DNA of 11,748 nucleotides, taken from the NCBI GenBank assembly GCA_023230425.1, contig JALNXI010000035.1, positions 1 through 11,748 on the forward strand. Reading direction: 5' to 3'. How positions within the stretch are numbered: the stretch's first letter is position 1; the number at the start of each line of letters is the position of its first letter. Of the stretch, positions 10,210 to 11,748 are shown piece by piece. This stretch comes from Methanoculleus sp. (GTDB taxonomy: Archaea > Halobacteriota > Methanomicrobia > Methanomicrobiales > Methanoculleaceae). A program made the position numbers and the translations under genes. The notes beneath the pieces were generated by a model. The model made no database searches. It saw only the letters and a list, made by a program, of their open reading frames with translations, and was not told the origin of the DNA.

Positions 10210-11748
10210 TTATTTTTCGTGTCCGTTTTCTTGATCCGATCATCCGCAGTAAGAACCACCCTTTTCTAAATATCCAAAACCGCAAGATCTTTGTACTTTC
10301 CGAGAATACCCTCCATTATGCCTCTCGTTGACGGTTTCGACGACACCTCGATCCTCTCTATCGGTCATCTCGGCATTGTCGCCGGTGCCTACGACTCCCT
10401 CCAGATCGCTGATGTGATCGACGCTGCTCTCCCGAAAACCCGTCACCACCATCTCAGCCACTCTCAGGTGCTCAAAGCCATGGTTCTCAACGGTCTCGGG
10501 TTCATCGAACGTCGTCTCTACCTGTTTCCCGACTTCTTCGATGACATCGCCGTTGAACGTCTCCTCGGGGAGGGCATCACGCGGGACCACCTCAACGACG
10601 ACGTGCTTGGCCGAACTCTGGACGCGATCGCTGCCTACGGCCCAACCGAGCTCTTCAACGAGATCGTCGCAACATGTCTTCTTCCGACCGACTTCGGCTC
10701 TCACTGTATCCACATCGACACCACCAACTTCAGCGTCACCGGGGCGTATGAGCCCGACCTCGATGTGGGCGAGATCGAGATCACCTACGGCCATCCGAAG
10801 GATGGCCGGTGGGATCTCAAACGGTTTGTCCTCGGGATGGCCTCGAACCAGTATGGGGTTCCGCTCTTCCTCCAGACGTTCTCCGGCAACGAATCGGACA
10901 AAGAAACGATCCTGACCATCATCCAGCACCTCAACGAGAACCTGCACTCTGATGAAAAAGTCTACCACGTGGCCGATTCAGCCTTCTACACGGCAAAGAA
11001 CCTGAAAACTCTGGGGCAGCACACGTTCTGGATCAGTCGTGCCCCGGTCACGATCAAGGAAGTGCAGGACCTGGTCCAGACCGAGGATCCGCTTTTGCCG
11101 TGTACCGACGACCGCTACAGTTATCAGGAGCATTGCAGCGAATATGCCGGGATCCGGCAGAAATGGGTGCTGTATCGGTCGGTCCCGATGTATGAACGGG
11201 AGGAGAAGACGTTCGAGAAGAACCTGGCGAAGAGCCTGGATCAGACGCGGACATCTCTCCGAAAACTCTGTTCCCGGGAGTTTGCCTGTGAACCGGATGC
11301 CCGTATGGCAGCCGAGATCTGGCTCAACAAGCATCCGCGATACCAGTTCCGTAACCTTGACATCGCCACGATCACCCGCAAGCAGGAGAAGAAACGGGGG
11401 AGGCCGAAGAACGGGGAGCCGGTCCAGGTGTCGTACAAGATTACAGCGGAGATCGATCACAACCCTGCGGTTCTTGCCGAGGAACGGCGGATCCTCGGGA
11501 GGTTTGTCCTGGCAACGAACGATCTGGAGTTGTCAGCCGACGAACTGCTCGCCAACTACAAAGGGCAGGGGGCGGTGGAACGCGGGTTTCGGTTCTTGAA
11601 GGATAAGTCGTTCCGGGTCGCAGAGGTCTTTTTGAAGAAGACGTCCCGGATCCAGGCGCTGGCGATGGTGATGGTACTCTGTTTGTTCATGTACGCGCTC
11701 ACGGAGTTCCGGCTGCGGCGGGAACTGGAGCGAACCGGCGAGATGGTG
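10210..11748 (+). mobile_element. IS1634-type insertion sequence, right end missing
   Basis: The element consists of the transposase gene plus an A/T-rich leader of about 108 bp (10210-10317). The left terminal inverted repeat must lie in that leader, but it cannot be placed without the right end. TAAATAT at 10267-10273 is a TATA candidate for the transposase, about 48 nt before the ATG. The left boundary given here is simply the end of the CPCC gene, not a mapped IS end. Confidence 0.6.
10318..11748 (+). CDS. IS1634-family (DUF4277) transposase, partial at edge
   Basis: The frame is open from ATG 10318 for 477 codons to the window edge with no stop. The N-terminal domain (HLGIVAGAYDSLQIADVID, SHSQVLKAMVLNGLGFIERR, GEGITRDHLNDDVLGRTLD) is that of DUF4277. 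The DDE/RNase H-like catalytic core follows: D134 in HIDTTNFSV, then ITYGHPKDGRWDLKRFVLG, D220 in VADSAFYTAKNL, a long insertion with an ISRAPVT strand, a charged KQEKKRGRPKNG segment, and E421 in YKGQGAVERGFRFLKD. All three catalytic acids are present, so the enzyme may be active. Family members are usually about 500-580 aa, so at most some tens of residues are missing. It cuts and pastes its own insertion sequence. The right end is outside the window. Confidence 0.9.
   Translation, partial: MPLVDGFDDTSILSIGHLGIVAGAYDSLQIADVIDAALPKTRHHHLSHSQVLKAMVLNGLGFIERRLYLFPDFFDDIAVERLLGEGITRDHLNDDVLGRTLDAIAAYGPTELFNEIVATCLLPTDFGSHCIHIDTTNFSVTGAYEPDLDVGEIEITYGHPKDGRWDLKRFVLGMASNQYGVPLFLQTFSGNESDKETILTIIQHLNENLHSDEKVYHVADSAFYTAKNLKTLGQHTFWISRAPVTIKEVQDLVQTEDPLLPCTDDRYSYQEHCSEYAGIRQKWVLYRSVPMYEREEKTFEKNLAKSLDQTRTSLRKLCSREFACEPDARMAAEIWLNKHPRYQFRNLDIATITRKQEKKRGRPKNGEPVQVSYKITAEIDHNPAVLAEERRILGRFVLATNDLELSADELLANYKGQGAVERGFRFLKDKSFRVAEVFLKKTSRIQALAMVMVLCLFMYALTEFRLRRELERTGEMV

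Noticed and set aside
10240..10968. Minus-strand open frame of 242 codons
   Set aside because: It is antisense to the transposase and mirrors its codon bias; acidic/valine-rich translation without any recognisable motif.
1..11748. CRISPR array, tRNA or rRNA gene
   Set aside because: No regularly spaced direct repeats, no tRNA T-loop/anticodon pattern and no rRNA-like sequence were seen.

Overview
The window looks like a chromosomal segment of a high-GC methanogenic euryarchaeon, most likely Methanomicrobiales and perhaps close to Methanoculleus. The reasons are strongly G/C-ended codons, TATA boxes about 26-28 nt upstream of several ATG codons (leaderless style), a PRC-barrel gene, a DUF3303-like gene and a methanogen-style iron/cobalamin-type ABC transporter whose binding protein carries an EF-hand. 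The taxonomic call is inference from protein style; no rRNA or marker gene is present.

Layout. (a) 1-771 has no intact gene. It holds a set of strong RNA-type helices at the left edge (1-92), a frameshifted and truncated HEPN-domain pseudogene (227-486) and a run of four stem-loops (526-636). (b) 772-1696 carries two small minus-strand genes: a 163-aa protein with an HEVLH zincin-like motif and a 97-aa helical protein. (c) 1958-4193 carries three plus-strand genes: a PRC-barrel protein, a ClC-type chloride channel/antiporter and a small DUF3303-like protein. (d) 7807-4209 (minus) is a compact four-gene operon: secreted membrane-anchored beta-sandwich protein, periplasmic-type binding protein, FecCD/BtuC-type permease and ATPase. 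Stops and starts overlap (ATGA, TGATG) or lie 7 bp apart, so the four products probably form one uptake system for a metal chelate, heme or corrinoid.

(e) 7853-9471 is a decaying or small-gene zone. It contains a 5'-broken two-helix membrane protein; a 43-aa basic ORF behind a five-codon minicistron with a perfect Shine-Dalgarno; a 61-aa zinc-ribbon ORF with TATA box and SD but no ATG/GTG/TTG start; a plus-strand stretch with coding-like wobble bias; and an 84-aa beta-rich ORF that seems to lack its 5' end. (f) 9484-10209 is visibly richer in A/T and encodes a 214-aa protein with a C-terminal CPCC zinc-binding domain, probably acquired. (g) 10318 to the right edge is an IS1634-type (DUF4277) DDE transposase that runs out of the window.

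Overall this is a conserved metal-uptake and ion-transport core flanked on both sides by gene debris and mobile DNA. I do not see a complete defence system or other clearly new multi-gene system. The items most worth checking are the left-edge structured RNA, the hidden zinc-ribbon gene with a non-canonical start, the minicistron-coupled 43-aa ORF, the EF-hand/beta-sandwich pairing in the transporter operon and the CPCC protein's unrecognised N-terminal domain.
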